Positions 16,442 to 23,895 of a stretch of DNA of 64,000 bases are shown here, piece by piece. Source of the stretch: Rhodospirillales bacterium (GTDB lineage: Bacteria; Pseudomonadota; Alphaproteobacteria; Rhodospirillales_A; JACZKS01). Under the pieces are notes generated by a model. The model ran no database searches, was not told where the DNA came from, and worked only from the letters and a program-made list of their open reading frames with translations. Where the stretch lies: NCBI GenBank assembly GCA_018648445.1, contig JABGRG010000009.1, positions 3,740 to 67,739 of the forward strand, written 5' to 3'. Within the stretch, counting starts at the first letter, position 1. Every line of letters starts with the position of its first letter. Position numbers and translations under genes: made by a program.

Positions 16442-17440
16442 TTAATTTCCCCGCGCCTGATCTTCCGGCGCGGTGCCGCCCAAAAGTACGCCCGGATTCT
16501 TGCGAATTTGGCGGCTGAACTCGTTTATATTGCGGGCCGCGCCCTCCATGTTCTGGTTCAGGGCGTCGATATGTCTGGCCACCGAATCGACCACGTGCCG
16601 AAGATCAACGATGGCCCGTTCCACGTCGAGTTTATTATCGACCAACATGGTGTCGATGGAATCCAAAAGCTGATCCAGGCGGCCTCTGGTGACCCGCAAT
16701 TCATCGGCGAATGCGGTGAAACTTCCGACCGCCCTGTCAGCCTTACCCAACACGCCTTCGACCATTTTGCGGTTGTTCGGACTAAACAATTTGTCAAGCT
16801 CGCCCGCCGTCAGTTGAAGCTGGCCGGTCAGATCCTCGACATCGCCGACGATGATGGGAACACGGTCCGCCATTTCCTGGGCTAATTCACTCAACTCTGT
16901 AATCAACATATCGCCCTGGTCGCCGAGAATATCGCCGAAGGTCGCTGCGGCTCCATTTACAGTTGCCAAAAGCGGCCGCAAGTCATTGACGGCGATATCC
17001 TTGATTTGCTCGGCAACAGAACTCATCACGTTAAACAGGTTTTCGGCCTCGCGGCTTTCAATACGGTCGCCGGGCTTCAGCGCGCTTTTGCTCTGGCCTT
17101 CCGAAACGGCAATAACGATGGCCGAAAGCAGGCTCGGAGCCTCGATGGCGGCGAGGCTGTCGGTGGGAATTTGCCAGCCCTCGGTGACCGACAAATCCAC
17201 CCTGAAACGCATGCCCCCGCCCTGCGCCACCGGCGTCACTTCCTCGACCTGACCGATGGGGTATCCTTCGTAAAGAATTTGGGTGCCGAATTTCACGCCG
17301 GTGACGTTGCGGTAAATGGCGTGATAACTGTCGGTTGATCCACTGCCGCCCGAAAGGGTTATGACCGACGCCACCAGAACAAACGCCATGGCGGCAACGA
17401 AAAGGCCGACCAGGACATAGTTGATCTTGTTGCTCCTCAT
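16442..17440 (-). CDS. mlaD: MCE domain lipid-transport substrate-binding protein (MlaD-like)
   Basis: 332 residues. A single N-terminal membrane span (residues about 7-29) anchors a periplasmic MCE domain at about 40-115 (YRNVTGVKFGTQILYEGYPIGQVEEV). A long helical part follows, with low-complexity coiled segments such as DLRPLLATVNGAAATFGDIL and RGRLDQLLDSIDTMLVDN. MlaD hexamers form the lipid channel of the MLA transporter. It is longer than E. coli MlaD (183 aa), as is common for alphaproteobacterial homologues. Start overlaps the mlaF stop as ATGA (17437-17440). Confidence 0.9.
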   Translation of the reverse strand: MRSNKINYVLVGLFVAAMAFVLVASVITLSGGSGSTDSYHAIYRNVTGVKFGTQILYEGYPIGQVEEVTPVAQGGGMRFRVDLSVTEGWQIPTDSLAAIEAPSLLSAIVIAVSEGQSKSALKPGDRIESREAENLFNVMSSVAEQIKDIAVNDLRPLLATVNGAAATFGDILGDQGDMLITELSELAQEMADRVPIIVGDVEDLTGQLQLTAGELDKLFSPNNRKMVEGVLGKADRAVGSFTAFADELRVTRGRLDQLLDSIDTMLVDNKLDVERAIVDLRHVVDSVARHIDALNQNMEGAARNINEFSRQIRKNPGVLLGGTAPEDQARGN

Positions 17441-18279
17441 GGCGTCGCTCCCTCTTGCATTTTTTCACCCATCAACCTTCGTAAGTATTCGTCGGGGTCG
17501 ACAGGATCGTCTTCCATGCGCCGGTTTAACAGGTTTTGAATTCGCTCGCTCGGATGGTTGCGCAACTCTTCCACGGTTCCGATAAACAGGATTTTGCCTC
17601 GGTCCAGAACGGTAATGCGATCGGCGATCTTGAACGCGCTTTCCAGTTCGTGGGTAACAACGACGATGGCCATGCCCATGGCGTCACGAAGTCGCAGGAT
17701 CAAATCGTCCAGCGCCGAGGACACCACCGGGTCCAAGCCCGCCGACGGTTCGTCGCAAAACAGAATGCGCGGGTCCATGATGACGGCACGGGCGAAGGCG
17801 GCGCGCTTGATCATGCCGCCCGACAGCTCTGACGGCATCAGGTCCTCGAACCCCGCAAGATCGACCGCTTCCAGTTTCAACCGGACCATGATTTCCATGG
17901 TTTGCCGGTCCAGGTTGGTATGCTCGAACAAGGGCAGCATGATGTTCTCGCCGACGGTCATCGAACTGAACAACGCGCCACCCTGAAACGCCACGCCCAG
18001 TTTTTTACGAAGCGCGAACATCTCTTTCATACTGAGGTCGGCAATATCCTTATCCAGGATACGCATGGCGCCCGATGTCGGCGTTTCCAGCGCCATCAGG
18101 TAACGCAACAGGGTGCTCTTGCCCGACCCCGAACCACCCATGATGACCATGATTTCGCCGTCGCGGACGTCCATGCTGACGCCCTGCAGGATCAAGCGCG
18201 TCCCGTAGTGGGTGACCAGTTCTTCAACCTCGATCATCTTTTTTGCGCCCGCTCCGGGGCGTTGGGTTTCTTCTGCCAC
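17437..18279 (-). CDS. mlaF: MLA-type lipid transport ATP-binding protein
   Basis: 280 residues from GTG at 18279, which has GGGGAA upstream and sits 13 bp after the mlaE stop; a longer frame starts inside mlaE and is less likely. It is a classic ABC ATPase: Walker A GGSGSGKST, Q-loop, signature LSGGM, Walker B ILFCDEPSAGLD and the H-loop VVTHELE. It energises MlaE in moving phospholipid between membranes. A C-terminal extension (RRMEDDPVDPDEYLRRLMGE) resembles the MlaF tail that in E. coli helps bind MlaB, so a STAS partner is expected. Confidence 0.92.
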   Translation of the reverse strand: MAEETQRPGAGAKKMIEVEELVTHYGTRLILQGVSMDVRDGEIMVIMGGSGSGKSTLLRYLMALETPTSGAMRILDKDIADLSMKEMFALRKKLGVAFQGGALFSSMTVGENIMLPLFEHTNLDRQTMEIMVRLKLEAVDLAGFEDLMPSELSGGMIKRAAFARAVIMDPRILFCDEPSAGLDPVVSSALDDLILRLRDAMGMAIVVVTHELESAFKIADRITVLDRGKILFIGTVEELRNHPSERIQNLLNRRMEDDPVDPDEYLRRLMGEKMQEGATP

Positions 18280-18292
18280 GCCTATTCCCCTG

Positions 18293-19114
18293 CTAACCCA
18301 TCTGCGTCGCCATGAGAACAAAGATCATGTCGGTGATCACGATCGCGGAAATGGCCTGTACCACCGAGCGCGTCGTCGCCTTGCCCACACCTTCGGCTCC
18401 GCCCTGAACCCCCGCCCCATTCATCACGCCGATAATGGCGATCAGAACGGCGAAGGCGATGCTTTTGGCAAACCCGTGCAGCACGTCACCGGCGTCGAGC
18501 GCATCGGCAACCTGGGTGATATAGGCGTCCATGGAAACGCTTAAGTCGACCCCGACATACAGCCCGCCTGCATATAATCCGATAAACCCGCTGAAAATGG
18601 TCAGCGCCGGAACCATCACAATCATGGCAAACAGCGCGGGGGCGACCAAGAAACGCACGGGATTGATGCCCATGACCTCCAGCGCGTCCATCTCCTGATT
18701 GATTTTCATGGTGCCGATGCGCGCCGCCAGCGCCGAGCCCGAGCGCCCAGCCACCAGAATGCCCGTGATCAACGGCGCAAACTCGCGGACCATTGAAATC
18801 GCGATGCCGAAAGTCACCTGAGATTCCGCGCCGAACTTTTTCAGGGAAATGATGCCCTGCATGGCCAGCACCGCGCCTATGGCGGCCGAAAGAACGGCGA
18901 CGATGGGGATGGCGTTGATGCCGACCTCGCGCATCTGCGCGATGATCGCGCCCATGCGCACGGGTTGCCTTAAACGCGGCCCAAAAAACAGCCAGAACAA
19001 ACTTTGCGCGACAAGAACGCCCGCGAAACCAAATTCCCCGAAGCTATGGGCGGTGGCGCGGCCCACCCGCTCGAGGAAATCCATTACCGAACCTAGTTTG
19101 TTTGTCGGCGGCAT
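18293..19114 (-). CDS. mlaE: MLA-type lipid transport permease
   Basis: 273-residue MlaE-family permease with five or six membrane spans. The conserved core EFAPLITGILVAGRSGSALAARIGTMKINQEMDALEVMGI includes the coupling helix contacted by MlaF. It moves phospholipids to or from the MlaD ring in the inner membrane. The start could be ATG at 19114 or ATG at 19084 (MDFLERVG, with AGG upstream). It begins 11 bp after the STAS gene, so the antagonist and the permease are cotranscribed. Confidence 0.92.
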   Translation of the reverse strand: MPPTNKLGSVMDFLERVGRATAHSFGEFGFAGVLVAQSLFWLFFGPRLRQPVRMGAIIAQMREVGINAIPIVAVLSAAIGAVLAMQGIISLKKFGAESQVTFGIAISMVREFAPLITGILVAGRSGSALAARIGTMKINQEMDALEVMGINPVRFLVAPALFAMIVMVPALTIFSGFIGLYAGGLYVGVDLSVSMDAYITQVADALDAGDVLHGFAKSIAFAVLIAIIGVMNGAGVQGGAEGVGKATTRSVVQAISAIVITDMIFVLMATQMG

Positions 19115-19125
19115 GTTCTCGGCAG

Positions 19126-19452
19126 TTACCCTCCAAGGGCCTCCTCAATGGTGGCGTGGATGGTGAACACCCTGTCCAGGCGGGCCAGTTGCAGCACCCG
19201 AAGTGCTGCCTCGCTAACCGAAACCAGCGCAAAATCGAGACCCGTCTTACGCGCGGCCTGAAGGGATTCAACCAGGGAGGCGACCCCCGAACTGTCTATG
19301 TACGTAACCTCTGACATGTCGACCAGTACCGGACGCTTGAGGCCCACGCAGTCGAGCAAAACCTTGCGCGCCGTCGGTGAGGTTTCGAGGTCAACATCGC
19401 CCTCGAAAGCCACCACCGACGCGCCGCCGGTTTCTCGGATTTCATGCTTCAT
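19126..19452 (-). CDS. STAS-domain anti-sigma-factor-antagonist-like protein in the MLA operon
   Basis: 108-residue single STAS domain. The hallmark VTYIDSSGVASLVESL carries Ser54, which aligns with the phosphorylated Ser58 of SpoIIAA. EGDVDLETSPTARKVL is the usual preceding strand-helix. A strong GAGGG precedes the ATG. It lies 10 bp after a phosphatase/kinase fusion gene and 11 bp before mlaE. MlaB of the E. coli MLA complex is also a STAS protein, so this one may both sit on MlaF and be switched by phosphorylation. The double role is inference; either single role is possible. Confidence 0.9.
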   Translation of the reverse strand: MKHEIRETGGASVVAFEGDVDLETSPTARKVLLDCVGLKRPVLVDMSEVTYIDSSGVASLVESLQAARKTGLDFALVSVSEAALRVLQLARLDRVFTIHATIEEALGG

Positions 19453-19462
19453 CTAAATTCCC

Positions 19463-21178
19463 TCATTCGAGCTTTTTGCTCATTCTCATTAGATTACCAC
19501 TATTTCCCGGTAGTGGCGTGATTTCCACCTCGTCCATGATTTCCCGGATAAGATGGGTCCCCAAACCACCGGGCCGGATGTCCTCCAGGTCGCGCGGTTT
19601 TATTTTTGTTACATCAACGGTATCGGCGAAATCCCTTAACAACACTATCAGATCATCGTCGTCGCGGCGAATTTCCAGTGTAATCTCGCCCTCGGTGCTA
19701 CCTTTATACGCGTGACGGATGATGTTCTGGCAAGCCTCGTCGATCACCAGCACCAGGTCCGCCTGCAACGCAGCGGGACATCCTTCTTCCTTCAAGACGC
19801 CGGTGACCGCCTCACGCACTTCTTTCAATTTGCCCGGCAAAGATGGGAAGTTGATGCGCAGCAAACCAACGCCGACGGCTTGACGCGCCGGCCCCGCATC
19901 GTTGACCGCCAGAAGCGTCAAATCATCGCGCAACGGACCTTCGGTTTGCCGAATGCGGGAGATCACTGCATTCAGGCGATCTGCTGCGGGCATGTCGGCA
20001 TTGGCATCCAGCATTGCCTTCAGGCCCTCGACTTCCAGCGTCTCATCGCCCTCGATGTAACCTTCGGTCACGCCGTCGGTGAAGACGTAGAGCGTTCCGC
20101 CCTCAAGGGAAATTTCGGTTTCGGGGAAGTCCTCTTCGGGTCCGGCCATGGGCATGATGCCCAGCGGCGGCAGTTCCGCTTCCAACGCCGTATAGGTCCC
20201 ATCGCGCCTCCGATACAATGGCGGTTCATGCCCGGCGTTGGCCAGCCGCACGACACCTGATACCGGATCGAAATGGCCGCCGACCATGGTCACGAACATG
20301 CCCCGTGTCGTGGTCTCGCAAATCTCGCGGTTGAGGATGGCCAACAACTTGCCGGGCGACGTGATCGTTTTGCCCAGACACCGATAAAGGCTTGCCGTCT
20401 TGGCCATCAGAAGCGCGGCGTTCATCCCCTTGCCCGACACGTCACCCAGATTGAAGCAAATGGTGCCGTCCTCGATTTCAAAAAAGTCGAAGAAATCGCC
20501 GGATACGGTTCGCGCCGGAACGTTAATGCCATGGATGGGAAATGGCTCGGGGCGGGCTTCGGGAAGCAGGCTACGCTGAATTTCGGCGGCCAGTTCAAGT
20601 TCGCGCTTGACCCGTTCCTGCTCGACCAGGGCTTCGGCCTGCCGGGCGTTGACGATGGCCAATGCGGCCGATGAACTTAGCCCTTGCAGAACGCTCAGGT
20701 CGCTGGGCGCGAACAACCCGTCGCCGCCCAGTTTATTGACCAGTTCGATGGCGCCGATGCGTTCGCCCTTGACGCTCATGGGCGCACACAGAATGGATCG
20801 CGTCGTAAAACCCGTTTCGGCGTCTACACCACCGTGGAAGCTGGCGTCCTTGGATACGTCGCGGACGATTTCGCCGACGTTCTCCTGCACGCAGCGGCCA
20901 ACGATTCCCTGATCGGAATCGAGCACCATTCCAGCGATTTCGGTGGCTCCGGAACAGGCGTGACAGCGCAGCTTTTTGCCAGTTTCGTCCAGCAGGAATA
21001 AAGCGCCGCCCGCCGCGTCCAGATAACGCGTAATGCGCTCAACCGCCTTCGCCAGCGTCGTTTCCAAATCGCGGGAGGACGCAAAGTCCGACCCCATCAA
21101 GGCCAGCAGCTCAAGATGATCCGAAATATTTTCGCCGCTTTCGCTGAGCAGCTTATCCACTGATTCGCGTTCAGCCAT
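19463..21178 (-). CDS. GAF - PP2C (SpoIIE/RsbU) phosphatase - HATPase (RsbW-like) fusion
   Basis: 571 residues from ATG at 21178; the open frame continues to a TTG further up without support. Domains: GAF sensor at about 25-180, a coiled linker, PP2C/SpoIIE phosphatase at about 215-426 with metal-binding Asp228 (SGDFFDF), Asp246 (LGDVSGKGMNAAL), Asp368 (VFTDGVTEG) and Asp418/419 (LRDDLTLLAV), then an RsbW-type HATPase at about 440-571 with N-box VIDEACQNIIRHAY and GGLGTHLI. The G1 motif is degenerate (LRDFADTVD). One protein thus holds both phosphatase and kinase halves of a partner switch. It heads the operon with the STAS gene and mlaE-F-D. No sigma factor is nearby. Confidence 0.92.
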   Translation of the reverse strand: MAERESVDKLLSESGENISDHLELLALMGSDFASSRDLETTLAKAVERITRYLDAAGGALFLLDETGKKLRCHACSGATEIAGMVLDSDQGIVGRCVQENVGEIVRDVSKDASFHGGVDAETGFTTRSILCAPMSVKGERIGAIELVNKLGGDGLFAPSDLSVLQGLSSSAALAIVNARQAEALVEQERVKRELELAAEIQRSLLPEARPEPFPIHGINVPARTVSGDFFDFFEIEDGTICFNLGDVSGKGMNAALLMAKTASLYRCLGKTITSPGKLLAILNREICETTTRGMFVTMVGGHFDPVSGVVRLANAGHEPPLYRRRDGTYTALEAELPPLGIMPMAGPEEDFPETEISLEGGTLYVFTDGVTEGYIEGDETLEVEGLKAMLDANADMPAADRLNAVISRIRQTEGPLRDDLTLLAVNDAGPARQAVGVGLLRINFPSLPGKLKEVREAVTGVLKEEGCPAALQADLVLVIDEACQNIIRHAYKGSTEGEITLEIRRDDDDLIVLLRDFADTVDVTKIKPRDLEDIRPGGLGTHLIREIMDEVEITPLPGNSGNLMRMSKKLE

Positions 21179-21292
21179 GCAAGGCACTATGCCTCGAATT
21201 TTACTCGCGGGCAAACCCGTCTGATCAACTTTTTCGCATCCCTTGACCTCCTTGCCCCGCCCCGCCTACGCTGCGTGCCCGGGGGGACGGTC

Positions 21293-22336
21293 ATGCTCGG
21301 GCAATTACGCGCACGGTTTCACGACTGGTTTTACCGACCGCGGCTCGACTGGATACAGGTCGAGATCAACACGCAGTGCAACGCCCGCTGCATCTATTGC
21401 CCTGCCGCCAAGCCGGGCCGTGAATGGCCGCCGAAAAAGATGCCGCTAGAGATATTTGAGACGATATTGCCGAAGCTGGCCATGTCGGCCAGCCCCTCTC
21501 ATTGGCGCGAACCGATCATACATCTTCAGGGATGGGGCGAACCCTTCCTCAACCCCGATTTCTTCGCCATGGCCGAGGCGACGAAACGCGCCGGTTGCGC
21601 CGTGGGAACAACCACCAACGCCACGCTGGTGGATGAGGCGATCGCCGCGCGCATCGTCGATACCGGCATCGACGTCATCTCGTTTTCAGTCGCCGGAATT
21701 GATGAGCGCAATGACCCTATCCGCCCCGGAACCAGCCTGGAACAGGTGCTCGGCGCCATCGCCATGCTGCAGCGCATCAAGGCGGACCGGTCCTCGGCCA
21801 CGCCCGCCATTCACATCGCCTATATGCTGCTGAAATCGGGGATCGACGACATCGAACAAATACCCGACCTTTTCGCCGGGCGCGGGATCGAACAAATCGT
21901 CATCAGCACCCTGACCGTGATTGCCGATCCGGCCGTTCGCCATGAGGTCATCGAACCCGCAACCCCTGCCGAATTTCAAATTCTTGAGCACCGTCTGGCA
22001 CGGGCGGCCGAGCATGCAAAAGAACGCGGCATCGAGCTTCACTATGATATCCCCCACAATCGTCATTCATGGCCAGGTCGCCCCCCCGGCCTGTGTGCGG
22101 AAAATATCTCAAGAGCCATCGTCGTGACCGTCGACGGCGAGGTGACGCCCTGTATGCTGAACCGTTTTCGCGCCGAGGACGACCCGCGCCCCAATCCGAA
22201 CCCGTTCCATTTCGGAAAACTGGCCGAACAATCCCTGGCCGATATCTGGTGGAGCGACGGCTATCTTCGTTTCCGGCGCACCTTTTGGGACGCCGAACCG
22301 CCCGCGCGATGCCGTGCCTGCCAAAAACTGGGGTAA
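21293..22336 (+). CDS. Radical SAM protein with SPASM-like C-terminus
   Basis: 347 residues from ATG at 21293, with GGGGGGAC upstream. The radical SAM cluster motif CNARCIYC is near residue 35, followed by GWGEPFLNPDFF (glycine-rich SAM site). C-terminal cysteines in LCAENISRAIVV...TPCMLN and in RCRACQKLG look like a SPASM or twitch auxiliary-cluster region. Such enzymes often modify peptides or cofactors, but no candidate peptide gene is adjacent. It is divergent from the GAF-phosphatase operon and otherwise alone. The substrate is unknown. Confidence 0.85.
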   Translation: MLGQLRARFHDWFYRPRLDWIQVEINTQCNARCIYCPAAKPGREWPPKKMPLEIFETILPKLAMSASPSHWREPIIHLQGWGEPFLNPDFFAMAEATKRAGCAVGTTTNATLVDEAIAARIVDTGIDVISFSVAGIDERNDPIRPGTSLEQVLGAIAMLQRIKADRSSATPAIHIAYMLLKSGIDDIEQIPDLFAGRGIEQIVISTLTVIADPAVRHEVIEPATPAEFQILEHRLARAAEHAKERGIELHYDIPHNRHSWPGRPPGLCAENISRAIVVTVDGEVTPCMLNRFRAEDDPRPNPNPFHFGKLAEQSLADIWWSDGYLRFRRTFWDAEPPARCRACQKLG

Positions 22337-22408
22337 CGCCGAACGGTCCCGACCTTCCTGCTATCGGGTTAGCTTGTCCTTGAGCCGTCCGCGACCAGGG
22401 TGCTGCCC

Positions 22409-23218
22409 CTAAAACCCGTATCCGACCGTAATCCCGCCGAACAGTTGATCTGCCGAGCCGCGGTCGTCAACGACGGGGCTGTCGGCGGCGTCGCCAACAA
22501 GGCGTGTGTAGGAAACGCGCCCGGCAACGTTCCAGCTTTCCCCGAGTTTGTGGGAAAGCGAGGTCGACAGACCGACATCCTTGATCCCGCCTTCCGCGTC
22601 GAAACGGGCGAGGCCGCTGCGCGAAGCGTTGTCCGCATCAATGTCGAAGTACGCGTTCATGTAGTTATCGTCGGCATAGGAGACCGAGGTTCCCAGCGAC
22701 CAAATAAAAGATTCGAATACGGGTCTGTTATAGCCGAGGCTGGCGGTCACCAGGGACCCGTCATGACCGTCGTTAACATCTTTGGCGGCTTTCAGACCGA
22801 CCGACATTTTATAGCGCGGGTCCGCTCGATTGACGAAGCGGTATTCGGCGAAGAAACCCACCTCGAGCGAATCTTCGACCTCACGCAGAAGCTTGACCTT
22901 TTCGTCCTCGACGTCGTCGTCGCGACCGCCGCGGTAACCTAGCGTAGGACCGAAATCGAAATTATCGAAGGGAACGACGTTGAGGCGCACGGATGGGCCC
23001 GCGATATGAGCATAGAAGCCCTCCCACGACAGGTGCGCTGCGGCCAAAGGGGTAATTCCATAATCGTCAGACCCTTCATAGTCTGACGTGAACCCGACGC
23101 CGCCCATGACAAGTCCGCGAAATCCGCCACCCTCGCCGCCGGGGCCCTTCGCCAGGGTCGGTCCAGCCGCAAGGACGCAGCCGACAAAGACCAGCCCCAA
23201 ACATTCCGCTTTTCTCAT
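22409..23218 (-). CDS. MipA/OmpV family outer-membrane protein
   Basis: 269 residues with a signal peptide (MRKAECLGLVFVGCVLAAG, cleaved near TLA-K). The mature part is strand-rich with alternating aromatic residues: FTSDYEGSDDYGITPL, GPSVRLNVVPFDNFDFGPTLGY, and a final GGITVGYGF ending in Phe, as beta-barrel proteins do. EGSDDYG is typical of MipA/OmpV, scaffold or porin-like proteins often under two-component control. Two tandem 20-bp repeats lie 13 bp upstream of the start codon. Confidence 0.87.
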   Translation of the reverse strand: MRKAECLGLVFVGCVLAAGPTLAKGPGGEGGGFRGLVMGGVGFTSDYEGSDDYGITPLAAAHLSWEGFYAHIAGPSVRLNVVPFDNFDFGPTLGYRGGRDDDVEDEKVKLLREVEDSLEVGFFAEYRFVNRADPRYKMSVGLKAAKDVNDGHDGSLVTASLGYNRPVFESFIWSLGTSVSYADDNYMNAYFDIDADNASRSGLARFDAEGGIKDVGLSTSLSHKLGESWNVAGRVSYTRLVGDAADSPVVDDRGSADQLFGGITVGYGF

Positions 23219-23230
23219 TTTTTAAACACT

Positions 23231-23270
23231 CCAAATAAACGACAACCCGGCCAAATAAACGACAACTCGG
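23231..23270. repeat. Two tandem 20-bp direct repeats upstream of mipA
   Basis: CCAAATAAACGACAAC plus C/TCGG occurs at 23231-23250 and again at 23251-23270 with a single mismatch. The 20-bp period equals two helical turns, so two regulator dimers could bind on one face. The repeats lie just ahead of the leftward mipA-like start at 23218, in the intergenic region shared with the rightward merF gene. Confidence 0.6.
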
Positions 23271-23461
23271 AACGACGACCGACACCCGACGCCCACCCCT
23301 CGGTTGTTGTGCCGTTCGTTTATATACGGCCGTGGCGGAAGATATGTAATCTGGGCCACACATCATTCGAAATACGCAAAAAAAAATCGGGTAACGCCCA
23401 ATTGAACACGCTCGTCGCCTTTGCGCTGGCAAAGTCGCCGGGCCGATCGCATCTGTTTTTG

Positions 23462-23677
23462 ATGGGCCAGACGAAAAACAATCGGCTTCTTCGCACCGGT
23501 ATCATCGGCACAATCGTCAGCGCGCTGTGTTGTTTCACGCCGTTGCTTGTCTTTGCGCTGGGCGGGCTGGGGCTTTCCGCGTGGCTGGGGTGGCTCGATT
23601 ATGTCTTGCTTCCGGCATTGGCCGGGTTTATGGGGCTGGTTGTCTTCGCCCTACTCACCCGACGCCGGGAGAAATAA
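23462..23677 (+). CDS. merF: MerF-like mercury transport protein
   Basis: 71 residues from ATG at 23462; the open frame reaches further upstream but MerF similarity starts here. It has two membrane spans. The first carries the vicinal Cys pair of SALCCFTPLLV, which binds Hg(II), and the second is WLDYVLLPALAGFMGLVVFAL, followed by a basic RRREK end. MerF normally has a second Cys pair near its C-terminus, which is missing here. It imports mercuric ion through the inner membrane, usually to MerA, but no merA, merP or merR is present. It is followed 2 bp later by a cysteine-rich GDCCVxC protein. Confidence 0.85.
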   Translation: MGQTKNNRLLRTGIIGTIVSALCCFTPLLVFALGGLGLSAWLGWLDYVLLPALAGFMGLVVFALLTRRREK

Positions 23678-23679
23678 GA

Positions 23680-23895
23680 ATGGACCTGTCGGAAACACAA
23701 AAGCTGTCGACCATCACCTGCCCCGAATGCGGCCATTCGAAGGCCGAGGAAATGCCGACGGATGCCTGCATCTTTTTCTATGAGTGCGAAAAGTGCGGAA
23801 CCCGGCTGAAACCCAAAGCGGGCGACTGCTGCGTTTTTTGTTCCTACGGCTCGGTCCCGTGTCCGCCGATCCAGGCCGGAGATAAGTGCTGTTGA
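23680..23895 (+). CDS. GDCCVxC-domain cysteine-rich small protein
   Basis: 71 residues with 11 cysteines. CPECGH and CEKCGTRL form two zinc-ribbon-like CxxC knuckles. AGDCCVFCSYGSVPCPP is the signature that names the GDCCVxC (seleno)protein family; the variable position here is Phe, not selenocysteine. The C-terminus ends KCC. It begins 2 bp after the merF stop, supporting a joint role in binding or relaying mercury or another soft metal. The function of the family is not established. Its stop overlaps the start of the next gene. Confidence 0.85.
   Translation: MDLSETQKLSTITCPECGHSKAEEMPTDACIFFYECEKCGTRLKPKAGDCCVFCSYGSVPCPPIQAGDKCC

Noticed and set aside
19126..21178. General stress sigma-factor control module
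   Set aside because: No sigma factor or separate anti-sigma gene is adjacent, and tight spacing to mlaE-F-D argues for a transport target instead; a distant sigma factor cannot be excluded.
23231..23270. CRISPR-like array
   Set aside because: Only two directly adjacent repeats with no spacers and no cas gene.
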